DNA of 43,077 nucleotides from a virus. Where the stretch lies: positions 1-43,077 of the IMG/VR virus record IMGVR_UViG_3300043399_000823. The stretch is one strand, 5' to 3'. Below the pieces are notes generated by a model that was not told the DNA's origin, made no database searches, and was given only the letters and a program-made list of their open reading frames with translations. This document shows positions 34,804 through 43,077 of this stretch, one piece after another (position 1 is the first letter of the stretch; each line of letters begins with the position of its first letter). The position numbers were made by a program, and so were the translations under genes.

Positions 34804-35486
34804 CAGGCGACGTTGCCCACGTGCGCGCCGTAGACCTGTGCGCCCACTTTCCAGAGTTCGATCAGCGCCCATCCGGTCGTCGGTAGTGGCGGCGATATGC
34901 CCGCAACGAAAATCACGCCGGTCGGGCCAAACGTCGTATCGGTCCACGTCAGCGACCGCGCGCTGCCGTCGTCAACCATTAGCAGCACGCTTTGACCCGC
35001 CAGGAAATTCGTCCCTTTCGGCGTGCGGCTGGCTCCCAGCACGATCGTCTGGATGCTGCCGTTCGCCGGGTCGATTTCAAATGCGGCGGCGTCCGTGATG
35101 GAAAATACCGGCTCGGTGTAGCCGCGCAGGCGCACGTTGGACAAGACGTTGTCGCCGCCGTTTACGTCGGCGCGCCACCGCGTGAATGAGGCGGCTGTCG
35201 CAGTCAGGAACACCTCGCAAGCGCCGGCGGGGATGCCGCCGCCCTCGCCCGAGCCGAGCCAGTCGTCGCCGGTTGTGGTGAGCGTCAGCGTGTTGGTCGC
35301 GCTGTAGGTGTAAAGCCCCGACACCCACTCGCCGGCCGCGTTGAGCGCGATGGCGTAGGCGGTATCGCCCACGACCATCGCGTTGGCGAACCGCCGAAAG
35401 CCGGCGACCGCGCCCGTCAGCGTGTAGACGCCGGTGCCCGCGCTGGTCGCGGTCTCGCGGACTCTGTCGCGCCAGACGTGCGGCAT
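34803..35486 (-). CDS. Tail fibre/tip protein
   Basis: A 227-aa protein starting MPHVWRDRVRETATSAGTGVYTLTGAVAGFRRF at 35486. The MPHVWRDRVRETxT opening with YTLTGAVxGFRxF, YAIALNAAGEWVSGLYTYSATNTLT and GAQVYGAHVGNVA is a recurrent phage tip protein pattern. It has beta-rich parts likely to be surface structures. A far upstream start (35801) would run through another gene and is rejected. Confidence 0.75.
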   Translation of the reverse strand: MPHVWRDRVRETATSAGTGVYTLTGAVAGFRRFANAMVVGDTAYAIALNAAGEWVSGLYTYSATNTLTLTTTGDDWLGSGEGGGIPAGACEVFLTATAASFTRWRADVNGGDNVLSNVRLRGYTEPVFSITDAAAFEIDPANGSIQTIVLGASRTPKGTNFLAGQSVLLMVDDGSARSLTWTDTTFGPTGVIFVAGISPPLPTTGWALIELWKVGAQVYGAHVGNVA

Positions 35487-35497
35487 CGCGCGCGGCC

Positions 35498-35881
35498 TTA
35501 GCTGATGGTGAAGGTGTGCGCGCCGGCCGCGACGGTCAGGCTGTCGCCAACCTGGATGTCTCGCGCGGCAGCGAGAGCGCCGACATTCAGCGCCTCGCCG
35601 CCCGTCGCGGCCGTGTAGACGGCGATGCTCGCCATCGAGCCCCACGCGCTGCCGGTGCACGGGCCGAAGGTCTCCGAAGTCGCCAGCGTGACGACGCCGT
35701 TCGCCTCGGTAAACGTGCACTGCTGGCGCGCGTAGCCGTTGCCGCTCGGCTCGCCGGTCAGGCCCGCGTCGGTGTGGCCCGTCCCGACTGCCAGCCACCA
35801 CGCGGTCGGGCGCGTGACGGTCTCCGCGGTGAACATATACTTGCCGGCAAGGCTCTCACCGTAGTCGCTGAAGTTCGCCAT
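35498..35881 (-). CDS. Small tail fibre-associated protein
   Basis: A 127-aa protein, MANFSDYGESLAGKYMFTAETVTRPTAWWLAVGTGHTDAGLTGEPSGNGYARQQCTFTEANGVVTLATSETFGPCTGSAWGSMASIAVYTAATGGEAL. This pattern is common in siphovirus tails, with the LxVG-GxxxxxxxEPxxxGYARQxxTF piece. It is beta-rich and ends in a strand. Function unknown beyond tail tip. Confidence 0.75.
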   Translation of the reverse strand: MANFSDYGESLAGKYMFTAETVTRPTAWWLAVGTGHTDAGLTGEPSGNGYARQQCTFTEANGVVTLATSETFGPCTGSAWGSMASIAVYTAATGGEALNVGALAAARDIQVGDSLTVAAGAHTFTIS

Positions 35882-35902
35882 GATGCTCTCCTGTGCGAGC
35901 GG

Positions 35903-36832
35903 TTACGGGCTGGATTCCAGCGCGGCGACGCGCGCTGCGAGGTGCTGGACTGCGTCCACGAGGTGCTGGACTGCGTCCACGAGGTCCGCGATGATCGGCA
36001 TCGGGTCGACGCCCGGCAGCGCGTCCGGGCCGCCGTGTCGCATCACGGCGAGCGGGTTCACCGCCTCCAAGTCCTGCGCGACAAAGCCCGCCTGCCGCGC
36101 GGCCGGCGCGGGAAAGGGTGCGGTCGGCTTCCACGTCCAGGTGACAGGCGCATAGGACAGCACGCGCGCTAGCCCGTTGGTCACAGGCTGGATGTCGTCC
36201 TTGAGGGCGCGGTCGGAAGTGGCGGTGAAGGCCGGCCCCTGCGCGGCCACGCCGAAGGTGGCGAGCGTGCTGGTGATCTGAAGCCGCTCCACCTCACCGA
36301 TGACGACATTCCAAGTGTTGGTGTTGGTCGCGTAGCCGAGGTAATCGCCGGAATCCCAATTCACCGACCGGAATGTCCCAGACTGCAACAGCCCGGTATT
36401 CGTCGCTGTCAGCGTCAGGCTCGCCGCGGTGAGCGCGCCGTCGATTGCCGCCGTCCCGGTCACGCCCAGCTTGGCAACCGTCACCTGCCCGTCCGTTTCG
36501 ACGGTAGGCAGGTTGGCGGCCGTGGGCACTAAGGCGATGTATTTGGTGCCCGTCGCCCATGTGATAGCCGACGTGCCGCCGCCCGACGTGCGCCGGATCA
36601 GCGCGCGCGTCAGCGTCGGCGGCGAGCCGGTGTTGTAGACGCCCTCTCCGACCTCGAAAGTCTGCGGCGCGGTCAGACTGTCCACCACGACGTAGGCCAC
36701 ACGCGCGCCGTTGCCGACGCCGGCCTGCGCGGGCGTGAGGTAGCCCGTCACTGCCGACCCGATCTGATAGGTGCCGCTCGTGGTGGAGGTCGCGACCAGC
36801 ACCCGGTCGGCGAGGACAATCGGCGTGCCCAT
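35903..36832 (-). CDS. Tail fibre with C-terminal S74 chaperone-peptidase domain
   Basis: A 309-aa protein. Residues 1-110 have a beta-rich N-terminus (VLVATSTTSGTYQIGSAVTGYLTPAQAGVG, FEVGEGVYNTGSPPTLTRALIRRTSGGG). The end, from about 205, has the S74 motif SDRALKDDIQPV (Ser-Lys dyad) and TWKPTAPFPAPAARQAGFVAQDLEAVNPLAV. The domain trimerises fibres and may cleave itself off. A tandem 7-residue duplication VDAVQHL-VDAVQHL follows, from a 21-bp repeat. It is a likely receptor-binding fibre. Confidence 0.85.
   Translation of the reverse strand: MGTPIVLADRVLVATSTTSGTYQIGSAVTGYLTPAQAGVGNGARVAYVVVDSLTAPQTFEVGEGVYNTGSPPTLTRALIRRTSGGGTSAITWATGTKYIALVPTAANLPTVETDGQVTVAKLGVTGTAAIDGALTAASLTLTATNTGLLQSGTFRSVNWDSGDYLGYATNTNTWNVVIGEVERLQITSTLATFGVAAQGPAFTATSDRALKDDIQPVTNGLARVLSYAPVTWTWKPTAPFPAPAARQAGFVAQDLEAVNPLAVMRHGGPDALPGVDPMPIIADLVDAVQHLVDAVQHLAARVAALESSP
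35941..35982. repeat. 21-bp tandem duplication in the fibre gene
   Basis: Two identical 21-bp units (35941-35961 and 35962-35982) encode a repeated 7-residue unit near the C-terminus of the S74 fibre, in the coiled part after the catalytic motif. They look like a recent slip duplication. Confidence 0.85.
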
Positions 36833-37611
36833 CAGAGATCCTCCTCAATGGCGAAGTCCGCGCGCCACAGCAGATGCGACACGCGCACCGCGGCGGGCGG
36901 CTCGCTGAAATGCCCGAAGGCGCCCGTGGCGGCCGCGTCGGTGTGCAGCCGCGCGCCGAACACCTGGCCCGTCGTGCCCACCGTCTCGGCGGCGGCGATC
37001 ACGTCGTTCGCCTCGGCCGTGGTCAGCGTCGGGACCGAGAACGCAAGCCGCCGATACGGCGTCCCGCGCAGCACCGTCCGCACGCCCGACACGCCGGCCC
37101 GCGCGTTCGCGCCGGGGTCCGCGGCGCCGAAGCTGAACCCGTAGGCGGCTTGCCGAGCCGTCACCAACGCCGGGCCGATCCACAGCCGGCCGAGTTGCAG
37201 ATACGAGTCCGCCGCCGTGCCAGTGAACTGGAGCCGCACGTATCGCGCGGACACCGCGGCCGACCCGACCCAGCACCACAAGCCATGCGCGGCCATGACG
37301 CTGCCAAGCGCAACGGCGCCAGTGTCCAGCGCATTCGTCGCGTCGAGCGTGCTGCCCGCCGTCAGTCGCACCGTCGAGAGGGTATTCGGCAGCACGCCGT
37401 CGCGCGGCGCGGCAATGGCGACGAAACGGAAAGACTGCGCCGATTGCAGGTCCGCGCGCAGGTCCAGCGTTGTCGCGCCCCAGGCGCCCGAGCGCCACAC
37501 CTCGACAATCTGCGGCGCCTTCAGGTTGCTGACGCTCAGCGTGCCGGCCGTGCTGGAGGCCGTGAGCCCCGCGGCGTCCGCGAGGTTCACCCAGGAAAGC
37601 AGGATGCCCAT
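36832..37611 (-). CDS. Distal tail/tip protein candidate
   Basis: A 259-aa protein starting MGILLSWVNLADAAGLTASSTAGTLSVSNLKAPQIVEVWRSGAWGATTLDLRADL. A beta-sandwich front (jelly-roll like, with RYVRLQFTGTAADSYLQLGRLWIGPALVTARQ) and a second half with RTVLRGTPYRRLAFSVPTLTTAEANDVIAAAETVG, a pattern of tail tip proteins that sit after the hub protein. Its stop overlaps the fibre start. Confidence 0.65.
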   Translation of the reverse strand: MGILLSWVNLADAAGLTASSTAGTLSVSNLKAPQIVEVWRSGAWGATTLDLRADLQSAQSFRFVAIAAPRDGVLPNTLSTVRLTAGSTLDATNALDTGAVALGSVMAAHGLWCWVGSAAVSARYVRLQFTGTAADSYLQLGRLWIGPALVTARQAAYGFSFGAADPGANARAGVSGVRTVLRGTPYRRLAFSVPTLTTAEANDVIAAAETVGTTGQVFGARLHTDAAATGAFGHFSEPPAAVRVSHLLWRADFAIEEDL

Positions 37612-37615
37612 GCGG

Positions 37616-39247
37616 TCAGCCCCAGAGGGTCAGCGTCACGGCATCGCCGCGCGCGGATACGTTGGTGACGATCATCCGCCGCGCAGTCGCCAGCGCCTTC
37701 ACGCCGGGCCAGCGCAGCGTCACGAGATCGCCCGGGTCCATGGTCGGCCAGAGCCAGCCGCCCGCGTTCGGGCGGATGGGCGCCTCGAACATGCGCCGCG
37801 GCGTGCCGAACGCACTCAGCAGCGAGTTGGCCAGCGCCTGCGCATCGGACTCGGCGTCGAATGGCGTCACGAGTTCCGGGCCGTCCTCGGCAAGCGGGTA
37901 TTGGTCCAGCACGCCGGGCGCCCATGCCGTGGCGGTGCGCCACGGGCGGCCGTAGTATTCGCGGTTTGCCGCCGTCACCACGCCGGCCAGTTCCTCGCCT
38001 GACTGCGTGCGGCCAAGAAGCTGATAGCCACACCGCACACGCCACCAAGGCACGCGAGGTGGCCCGATCTCCTCGGGCGGCGCGGCCAGCATCCACGGCT
38101 CAATGGCAAACGGGCTGCCGGCAGCGCTCTCGGGCGCTGTCAGCGTGCCGCCGAGGAATGCACCGGATGCGTCCGTGCCCCACCAGCCGAAGACGCCGGC
38201 CGCAAGCGCGTCCATCGCTTCTGCCACCGTGCCGCCGGTCAGGTAGAGCCCGCACACGCCTGCGCGCCACGCGAATCCTGATCCGCTCACGCCGGTCTGT
38301 CCGCCCGGACCGTTGAGCAGCGCCGCCGCGATGTCGGCCGCGCTCGTGCCGCCGCTCGCCGTGGCGTCGCACGTCAGCAGCGAGGGTGTGGCAGCGACAC
38401 GGACAAGGCCCAGCGCGCGGCAAGTGACGAATGCGCTTGCTGACACGTTGGCCGCCACCAAGGCGTCGTAAGTGGCCACGTCGTAGCTACGCGGAAAATC
38501 CAGCAGCACGCCGCGATCTCGCACGAAGACCGTGCCGGTCAGCGCGCCGTCGCTGATCTGGTAGATGAGCAGCGCGGGGTCGACCAGGACCGGCTCGATG
38601 TTCTTCTTCGTGCCGAACAGCCGCGGCTTGTTCCGGCCCGCGAGCGTCGCCGGTCCCTCGGGGCCGCCGACGCCCGAGTAGACATTGCACGCTGGCCCGG
38701 CGAGGTCCGACGCCGCAGACCGCAGCGGAACGGACAGGCGCTGCGTGCCCGACGCCGCGGCGCCCGCGGTGAAAGTGGCAATCGTGCTGAAGGTATTCAG
38801 GCTCGCGTGCTGCGGCCGGCGATGCGGGCCGCGGCGCAGCGTCACCGTTCGCCCCGCCGTTGACCAGTCGCCAGCCAGTTCGTCCAGGCGGCCATCGGCA
38901 TTGAGCAGCAACAACTCGCCCACGCTCACCGCAAGCCGCCGCGGCTGGTCAGGGTAGACCGGCAGCGCGCGCTCGATGGCGACCGGCTCAGCCAGCCGCG
39001 GCGGAAACGGCACGTTGGCCGCCAGCGCGTCGCCCGACTCTCCGATCCAGCCGCGGTCGCTGACGCGCACCACCTGCTGCGCCGCCGCGCTGCTGCCCGT
39101 GCCGCCGCTAGGCCGGTCAGGTGCGGCCATCGGCGCCATGCCCGGCGCGACGATGCCGAACGGCGCCGGCCCGCTGGACTCGCTCGGTGGTGCGATGGCG
39201 CCAAGCTCGACCAGCCAGACGGCATCCCCGTCGCCCGCCGCGATCAT
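37616..39247 (-). CDS. Tail hub/baseplate protein candidate
   Basis: A 543-aa protein starting MIAAGDGDAVWLVELGAIAPPSESSG; features include VVRVSDRGWIGESGDALAANVPFPPRLAEPVAIERALPVYPDQPRRLAVSVGELLLLNADGRLDELAGDWSTAGRTVTL and a C-terminal DPGDLVTLRWPGVKALATARRMIVTNVSARGDAVTLTLWG. Beta-rich, with Pro-Tyr hub signatures and a large middle of GTDASGAFLGGTLTAP type. Position directly after the tape measure suggests a tail-tip hub. The ATG at 39247 overlaps the tape measure stop. Confidence 0.6.
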   Translation of the reverse strand: MIAAGDGDAVWLVELGAIAPPSESSGPAPFGIVAPGMAPMAAPDRPSGGTGSSAAAQQVVRVSDRGWIGESGDALAANVPFPPRLAEPVAIERALPVYPDQPRRLAVSVGELLLLNADGRLDELAGDWSTAGRTVTLRRGPHRRPQHASLNTFSTIATFTAGAAASGTQRLSVPLRSAASDLAGPACNVYSGVGGPEGPATLAGRNKPRLFGTKKNIEPVLVDPALLIYQISDGALTGTVFVRDRGVLLDFPRSYDVATYDALVAANVSASAFVTCRALGLVRVAATPSLLTCDATASGGTSAADIAAALLNGPGGQTGVSGSGFAWRAGVCGLYLTGGTVAEAMDALAAGVFGWWGTDASGAFLGGTLTAPESAAGSPFAIEPWMLAAPPEEIGPPRVPWWRVRCGYQLLGRTQSGEELAGVVTAANREYYGRPWRTATAWAPGVLDQYPLAEDGPELVTPFDAESDAQALANSLLSAFGTPRRMFEAPIRPNAGGWLWPTMDPGDLVTLRWPGVKALATARRMIVTNVSARGDAVTLTLWG

Positions 39248-42200
39248 GCCGCCGCCTGGAGCCGCGCGACGCGAAGCTCGTCGCGGAGGCGCACGATCTC
39301 GCCGCGCAGCAGGCCAAGCTCGTCGGTGAGTGGCGTGGTGACGGCGGTAAGCGCGCGCTCCAAGTCGCCTCCGAACGCAGGCAGGTCCAGCGCGGCGCCG
39401 AGTGCGCGGACCTGGCTCTCCACCATGGCCTGAAGCGCCTGACCTTGCGGGCCGGTCGCGTAGAAGTCCCGCCCCGCCGAGATGAGCGCGCCGCCGGCCT
39501 GGACCACGGCGCCGAGGTCCGCGCGCTGGATGCCGGCGGAACGCGCCGCGGTGACCGCGTCGCCGAAGTTCCGCTGAAGCTGCGCGAACCGCTGTTCCGG
39601 CGACATGCGCTCGGTCTGAAGGCTTCCGAGGAACGCCGTCAGCACGTTCTGGCGCTGCGCCACCGCCGAGAGGCCGTCGAGTTCACGCCGCGCCTTCAGC
39701 TTGTTGATTTCTTCCTCGCGGAGTTGGTTCAGCCGCTCGGTCTCAAGCCCAAGGTCACGCGCGCGCTGAATCGTGGCGTCGAACTGCTCGCCGACTTTCT
39801 TGATTTGCTCGGCGAAGTCGTCCGTGGCGTCCGCGGTCTTCACCAGCGGCTCGTAGACGTTGCGGACCCAATCGACTTCGGACAGCACCATCTCAATCGG
39901 CCGCGCGTCGCCGGCCCGGGCCTCCAGCATCCGCTGCACCGCCGGGCTGTCCGACCGCAGGCCCGCCAGCGCCCAGCCGGTGGAGCGCAGGGCGTCGCTG
40001 ACGTTGTTCGGGTTGGGCGACTGCCCGCCGCCGACGAAGCCCGCCATGGCGTCCGGCGAGGCGTCGCCGAACCGCAGGCCGCGCTTGGCGAACTCGGCGT
40101 TGACGATCTCGGCCTGGCGCTTGGCCTCCTCGACCAGCGCCTCGCTGTCGCCGAAATTCTTGCCGCGGTAGCCGGTGACGACGAGGCGGCCGTTCTCGAT
40201 GCCGAGGATGGCGTCGCCGCCGGAGAACTGCTTGCCCGGCCCCAACAGGCTGCCGCCTGCGCCGCCAATCGCGCCGCCGATCAGGCCGCCGATGATGGTG
40301 CCGATGCCGGGGATGATGGAGCCGATGGCCGCGCCCGCAAGCGCGCCGCCGCCCGCGCCGATCATGCCGTTGGTCGACTGCGCCGGGGTCTTGGCGATGA
40401 AGCTGGACAGCAGCGTGCCGGCGCCGAAGCCGAGGCCCACGCCGCCTAGGAGGCCGCCCAGCGTCGCGCCGGTGCCGAGCACGCCGGCTCCGGCGCCGGT
40501 CGCGGTCCCGGCGGAGATGGCGCCCGCGGATTCCAGCGCGATGGCACCAGCGGTTTCAGCGGCAAGCGCGCTGGCCGCAGCCGCGCCGGTCGGGGCGATC
40601 ACCTGCGTCGCCAGCAAGCTACTCAGGCCCGTGCCGATGCCCGACAGGCCGAGGCTGCTGGCGAGGCTGGATGCGCCGCTCGATAGCTGCGAGCCCAGCG
40701 CGGACAGCCCGAGCGTCTGGAACAGGCCGCCCATCATGCCGCCGCCGCCGGCATCGCCGCCGACCGCGCCACCGATCGCGCTGCCGGCCGCGTTCGTCGC
40801 CACCGACCCGAGCGCCCCGCCGAGCGTCGGCCGCGACGTGCCCAGGATCGCGTTGGCGAACGGGTTGATGACCGCCATCTTCAGCATGTCGGCGGCGATG
40901 CTCGTCAGCACCGATTTCGCCAGACTGCCGAAATCCAGCGCCGCCTTGCCGCCCTGCGCGAAGGCGTTGACGAGCCCCTGACCGATGCGGTCCAGCGCAT
41001 TCCCGCCGATCTGCGCGAGCGCGTCCCTGGACTGCTTGGCGAACTGCTCAGCCTCGCGCGCCGCCGCCGCCGCCTCCTCACGTGCGCGGCGCGACGCGGG
41101 CGAGTATTGCGCCACCGCGTCGTTAAGCTGTTCCTGCGTGATGCGGCCGGCTTCGCGCGCTGCGTTCAGCGCATTTTGCTGCTCCGTCCACTTCTCATCC
41201 TCGCTCGCCGCCGACTGCGCGAGCGACACGCCGCGGCTGACGAGCTGCTGATACTCGCGCTCGGCCTCGCTGACTTGCTCCGTCGCCCGGGCCGTCCGAC
41301 CCGAAGCGGCGACCGCGCGCTCGGCCCGGTCCTCCAGCTTCGCCAGGGCCTCGTCGCGCTCCTTGTCGGCCGCGGCACGCAGCCGGCGCGCCTCATCGGG
41401 CTCGACGTTGCCGCGCGACAACATGCCTTCAATTTCGGTGACGCGCTTGTTGTGCTCCTCACGGATGGTGCGCTCTTTGTCGAGCTGCTTGCGCAACTCG
41501 GCCAGCGCCTCCTCATCCCGACGCCGCTGCCCTTGGCGCCCCGCCGCGTCCGCCGCCTCACGCTCGGCAAGGCGCTGAACGATCCCCTCGCGCTCCAGCT
41601 CGTCGGCCTCGCGATTAAACCGCTCAATGTCTGCCAGCGCCGCGGCACGCTCGCGTTCCAAGCCCGCGCGCCGTTCGCGTAGCGCGGCGATGGCGGGGTC
41701 TTGGTCCGCGACACGCTGCGCCAGGGCCAGCCGGTCGCCGGTCAGCCCGGACGGGATCAGGTTCGCCCGCGCGTCCGCGATGGCGGCATCCTGCTCGGCG
41801 GCCCGCGCGTCCAGGCCCGACAGGCGGCGCCGGGCCGCTGCCTCGCTACCGCGGACCTGTTCAACGGTCGGGTCGCCCAGCCCGGCCGCCTGCCGCGTCC
41901 GGTCCACGGCCGACGCCGCCAACTGAGCCGCCCGCGCGATGGCCTGGGACAGCCCGAGCGCCCGGTCCAGGTCCGCGGCGAAGCGCACCATGGACTGGCC
42001 CAGGATGCCAAAGCTGCGGGCCATCGTGGGCGGCAGCTTCTCGAACTCGCGGTTGATCTCCGCGCCCGCGCGCAGCAGGGCAGGCAACGCCACGTCGGCG
42101 GTGAGCTTGCCTTCCTCGCCCATCTTCCGAAGCTGGCCCACGCCCACGCCCAACTGACGCGCGAACGCCTCGGCCAGCGTCGGCATGTTCTCCAGCAGTG

Positions 42201-42846
42201 ACCGAAGCTCGTCGCCCTGCAGCCTGCCCGAGGCGAGCGCCTGGCCAAGCTGCATGACTGTCGCGCTGGTTTCCTGCGCGCTTGAACCGGCGATGATGCC
42301 GGCCTGCTGCACCGTGCGGACCAGCGCGAGCACCTGGTCGTTGGTGGCACCGATCTCGCGCGCGGCGATGGCGAAGCGGGAGAACGCGCCCGCGCTCTCG
42401 GACACGGCCACGCCGGTCTGCTGCGACAGGCGATAGAGGCCCTCGTATGCCGCCGACGCGGACGCGATCGAGCCCGTGGCCGCCTGAAGGCGGGCGAGGC
42501 TCTCGGTCGCGCTGTCGCCGGCCCGGGCCACCGCCACGCCGGCCGCGACGACACCGGCCGCCAGCGCGGCCATGGCCGCCGCCGCCCCGGTCGCGCCGGT
42601 GGTCACGCCGGCGAAGACCCGCTCCGCGCCGCCCAGGCTCACGCCGAGGTTGCCGAACGCCCGGGCCGCTCCGTCCGACGCCGCCGCCACGCCCTGGAGC
42701 GCGGGCTGCGCCTGCGCCGCCGCGGAATCCACCCGGCGGAGCGCGCGATCACCCGCCGCGCCGACTTCCTCCAGGGCGCGGCGCGTCGGCTCGGCGTTGT
42801 CCGCCGAGAGCCGGATCGAGATGGTGCGGGCGGCGGTGCCGCTCAC
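39244..42846 (-). CDS. Tape measure protein
   Basis: A 1200-aa protein with a GTG start at 42846 overlapping the stop of the gene before (GTGA). It has the standard tape measure front: EPTRRALEEVGAAGDRALRRV, SRFAIAAREIGATNDQVLALVRTVQQAGIIAGSSAQETSATVMQLGQALASGRLQGDELRSLLENMPTLAEAFARQLGVGVGQLRKMGEEGKLTADVALPALLRAGAEINREF, the usual phage tail length-measure motif. The middle is a charged coiled coil (AREREAADAAGRQ..). There is a hydrophobic, Gly-rich part (residues about 670-860), which may pass through the host membrane. At 1200 aa the tail should be about 180 nm by the usual 0.15 nm per residue. Confidence 0.92.
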   Translation of the reverse strand: MSGTAARTISIRLSADNAEPTRRALEEVGAAGDRALRRVDSAAAQAQPALQGVAAASDGAARAFGNLGVSLGGAERVFAGVTTGATGAAAAMAALAAGVVAAGVAVARAGDSATESLARLQAATGSIASASAAYEGLYRLSQQTGVAVSESAGAFSRFAIAAREIGATNDQVLALVRTVQQAGIIAGSSAQETSATVMQLGQALASGRLQGDELRSLLENMPTLAEAFARQLGVGVGQLRKMGEEGKLTADVALPALLRAGAEINREFEKLPPTMARSFGILGQSMVRFAADLDRALGLSQAIARAAQLAASAVDRTRQAAGLGDPTVEQVRGSEAAARRRLSGLDARAAEQDAAIADARANLIPSGLTGDRLALAQRVADQDPAIAALRERRAGLERERAAALADIERFNREADELEREGIVQRLAEREAADAAGRQGQRRRDEEALAELRKQLDKERTIREEHNKRVTEIEGMLSRGNVEPDEARRLRAAADKERDEALAKLEDRAERAVAASGRTARATEQVSEAEREYQQLVSRGVSLAQSAASEDEKWTEQQNALNAAREAGRITQEQLNDAVAQYSPASRRAREEAAAAAREAEQFAKQSRDALAQIGGNALDRIGQGLVNAFAQGGKAALDFGSLAKSVLTSIAADMLKMAVINPFANAILGTSRPTLGGALGSVATNAAGSAIGGAVGGDAGGGGMMGGLFQTLGLSALGSQLSSGASSLASSLGLSGIGTGLSSLLATQVIAPTGAAAASALAAETAGAIALESAGAISAGTATGAGAGVLGTGATLGGLLGGVGLGFGAGTLLSSFIAKTPAQSTNGMIGAGGGALAGAAIGSIIPGIGTIIGGLIGGAIGGAGGSLLGPGKQFSGGDAILGIENGRLVVTGYRGKNFGDSEALVEEAKRQAEIVNAEFAKRGLRFGDASPDAMAGFVGGGQSPNPNNVSDALRSTGWALAGLRSDSPAVQRMLEARAGDARPIEMVLSEVDWVRNVYEPLVKTADATDDFAEQIKKVGEQFDATIQRARDLGLETERLNQLREEEINKLKARRELDGLSAVAQRQNVLTAFLGSLQTERMSPEQRFAQLQRNFGDAVTAARSAGIQRADLGAVVQAGGALISAGRDFYATGPQGQALQAMVESQVRALGAALDLPAFGGDLERALTAVTTPLTDELGLLRGEIVRLRDELRVARLQAAA

Positions 42847-43077
42847 GCGCGGCGCCCCAGCTCGGCCGCGACGGCGCGCGCCAGGACGCCCGGCGCGCGG
42901 GCGCGTTCGGCCGCCACGTCGAGCCGCTTCCGCAGGCTCACCTGACGCATCAGGAAGAACATCGGGACGAATCCTTGCGCCAGGACCTCGCGCGCCGCCT
43001 GCTGCTGGCCGCGGCGCTTGCCGGTCATCACCTCGGTCGTGGCCCCGACGAACAGTCGCAGCCGCCGGCTGCGGCGC
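42843..43077 (-). CDS. Minor tail/head-tail protein, C-terminal part (continues from 1)
   Basis: This is the other end of the gene opened at 639. It covers the overlap (42952-43077) and then runs MRQVSLRKRLDVAAERARAPGVLARAVAAELGRRA to the TGA at 42845-42843. The final helix is basic and is followed at once by the GTG of the tape measure gene. Confidence 0.7.
   Translation of the reverse strand, partial: RRSRRLRLFVGATTEVMTGKRRGQQQAAREVLAQGFVPMFFLMRQVSLRKRLDVAAERARAPGVLARAVAAELGRRA
42952..43077. repeat. Terminal overlap, right copy
   Basis: Identical to 11-136. See the left copy. The ten bases before it (42942-42951) differ from 1-10 at three positions. Confidence 0.9.

Noticed and set aside
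39121-40449. Plus-strand frame of 442 codons opposite the tape measure
   Set aside because: Shadow of the coiled-coil and Gly-rich parts of the tape measure; no support for a second gene.
1-43077. tRNA or rRNA genes
   Set aside because: No cloverleaf or rRNA-like segment was recognised by eye in the few gene-free gaps; a dedicated search was not possible.

Overview
This window is essentially one complete genome of a temperate tailed phage (siphovirus-like) with a very GC-rich sequence. The last 126 bases (42952-43077) repeat bases 11-136 exactly, and one gene reads across the join, so the contig is a circular or circularly permuted genome of about 42.9 kb. The host is most likely an alphaproteobacterium, plausibly in the Acetobacteraceae/Rhodospirillales direction. 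The reasons are the base composition and phage copies of the alphaproteobacterial cell-cycle proteins GcrA and GapR (DUF2312). No host gene, tRNA or rRNA was seen.

Layout. The switch sits near 19.85-20.33 kb. A small Xre-type repressor gene (19936-20262, +) lies between two divergent early promoters, each TTGAC(G/C)-N17-CAACAT. Each promoter is overlapped by one GTTGG-N5-CCAAC operator and preceded by another. The leftward promoter drives a Cro/YdaS-like gene and then a long minus-strand series: a GcrA-like regulator, two DNA methyltransferases, a VRR-NUC nuclease, a PD-(D/E)xK-like protein, a primase-polymerase/helicase next to iteron-like repeats (11856-11988), and a NusG/RfaH-like protein (10332-10958). 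A non-coding gap with CCTAGG repeats (candidate cos region) follows, then terminase, gpW, portal, protease-capsid fusion, decoration protein, head-tail and tail genes with a gpG/gpGT slippery heptamer. Crossing the contig ends, the same strand continues with the tape measure, tail tip and fibre genes, a 57-bp-repeat protein, the lysis genes and an SNase-like nuclease, and ends at a strong terminator (29920-29949).

The rightward promoter drives small proteins, GapR-like, a 197-aa conserved phage protein flanked by CGCNN pentamer arrays, Gp157-like, a RecT-like protein, an excisionase-like protein and a tyrosine integrase (25471-26502). A 117-bp gap (candidate attP) separates the integrase from a convergent cluster of small minus-strand genes (26620-29637). 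The top of that cluster looks like a lower-GC insertion: a 5'-truncated gene remnant, an HTH gene, and a gene that appears to be a fusion of two unrelated halves, behind a striking inverted repeat.

The most unusual signal is a set of phase-locked pentamer arrays, 51 units of (C/T)GCNN in three blocks (21949-22018, 22647-22721, 22788-22897), around the 197-aa protein gene and upstream of two start codons. All functional calls come from reading the sequence; no database search was run.
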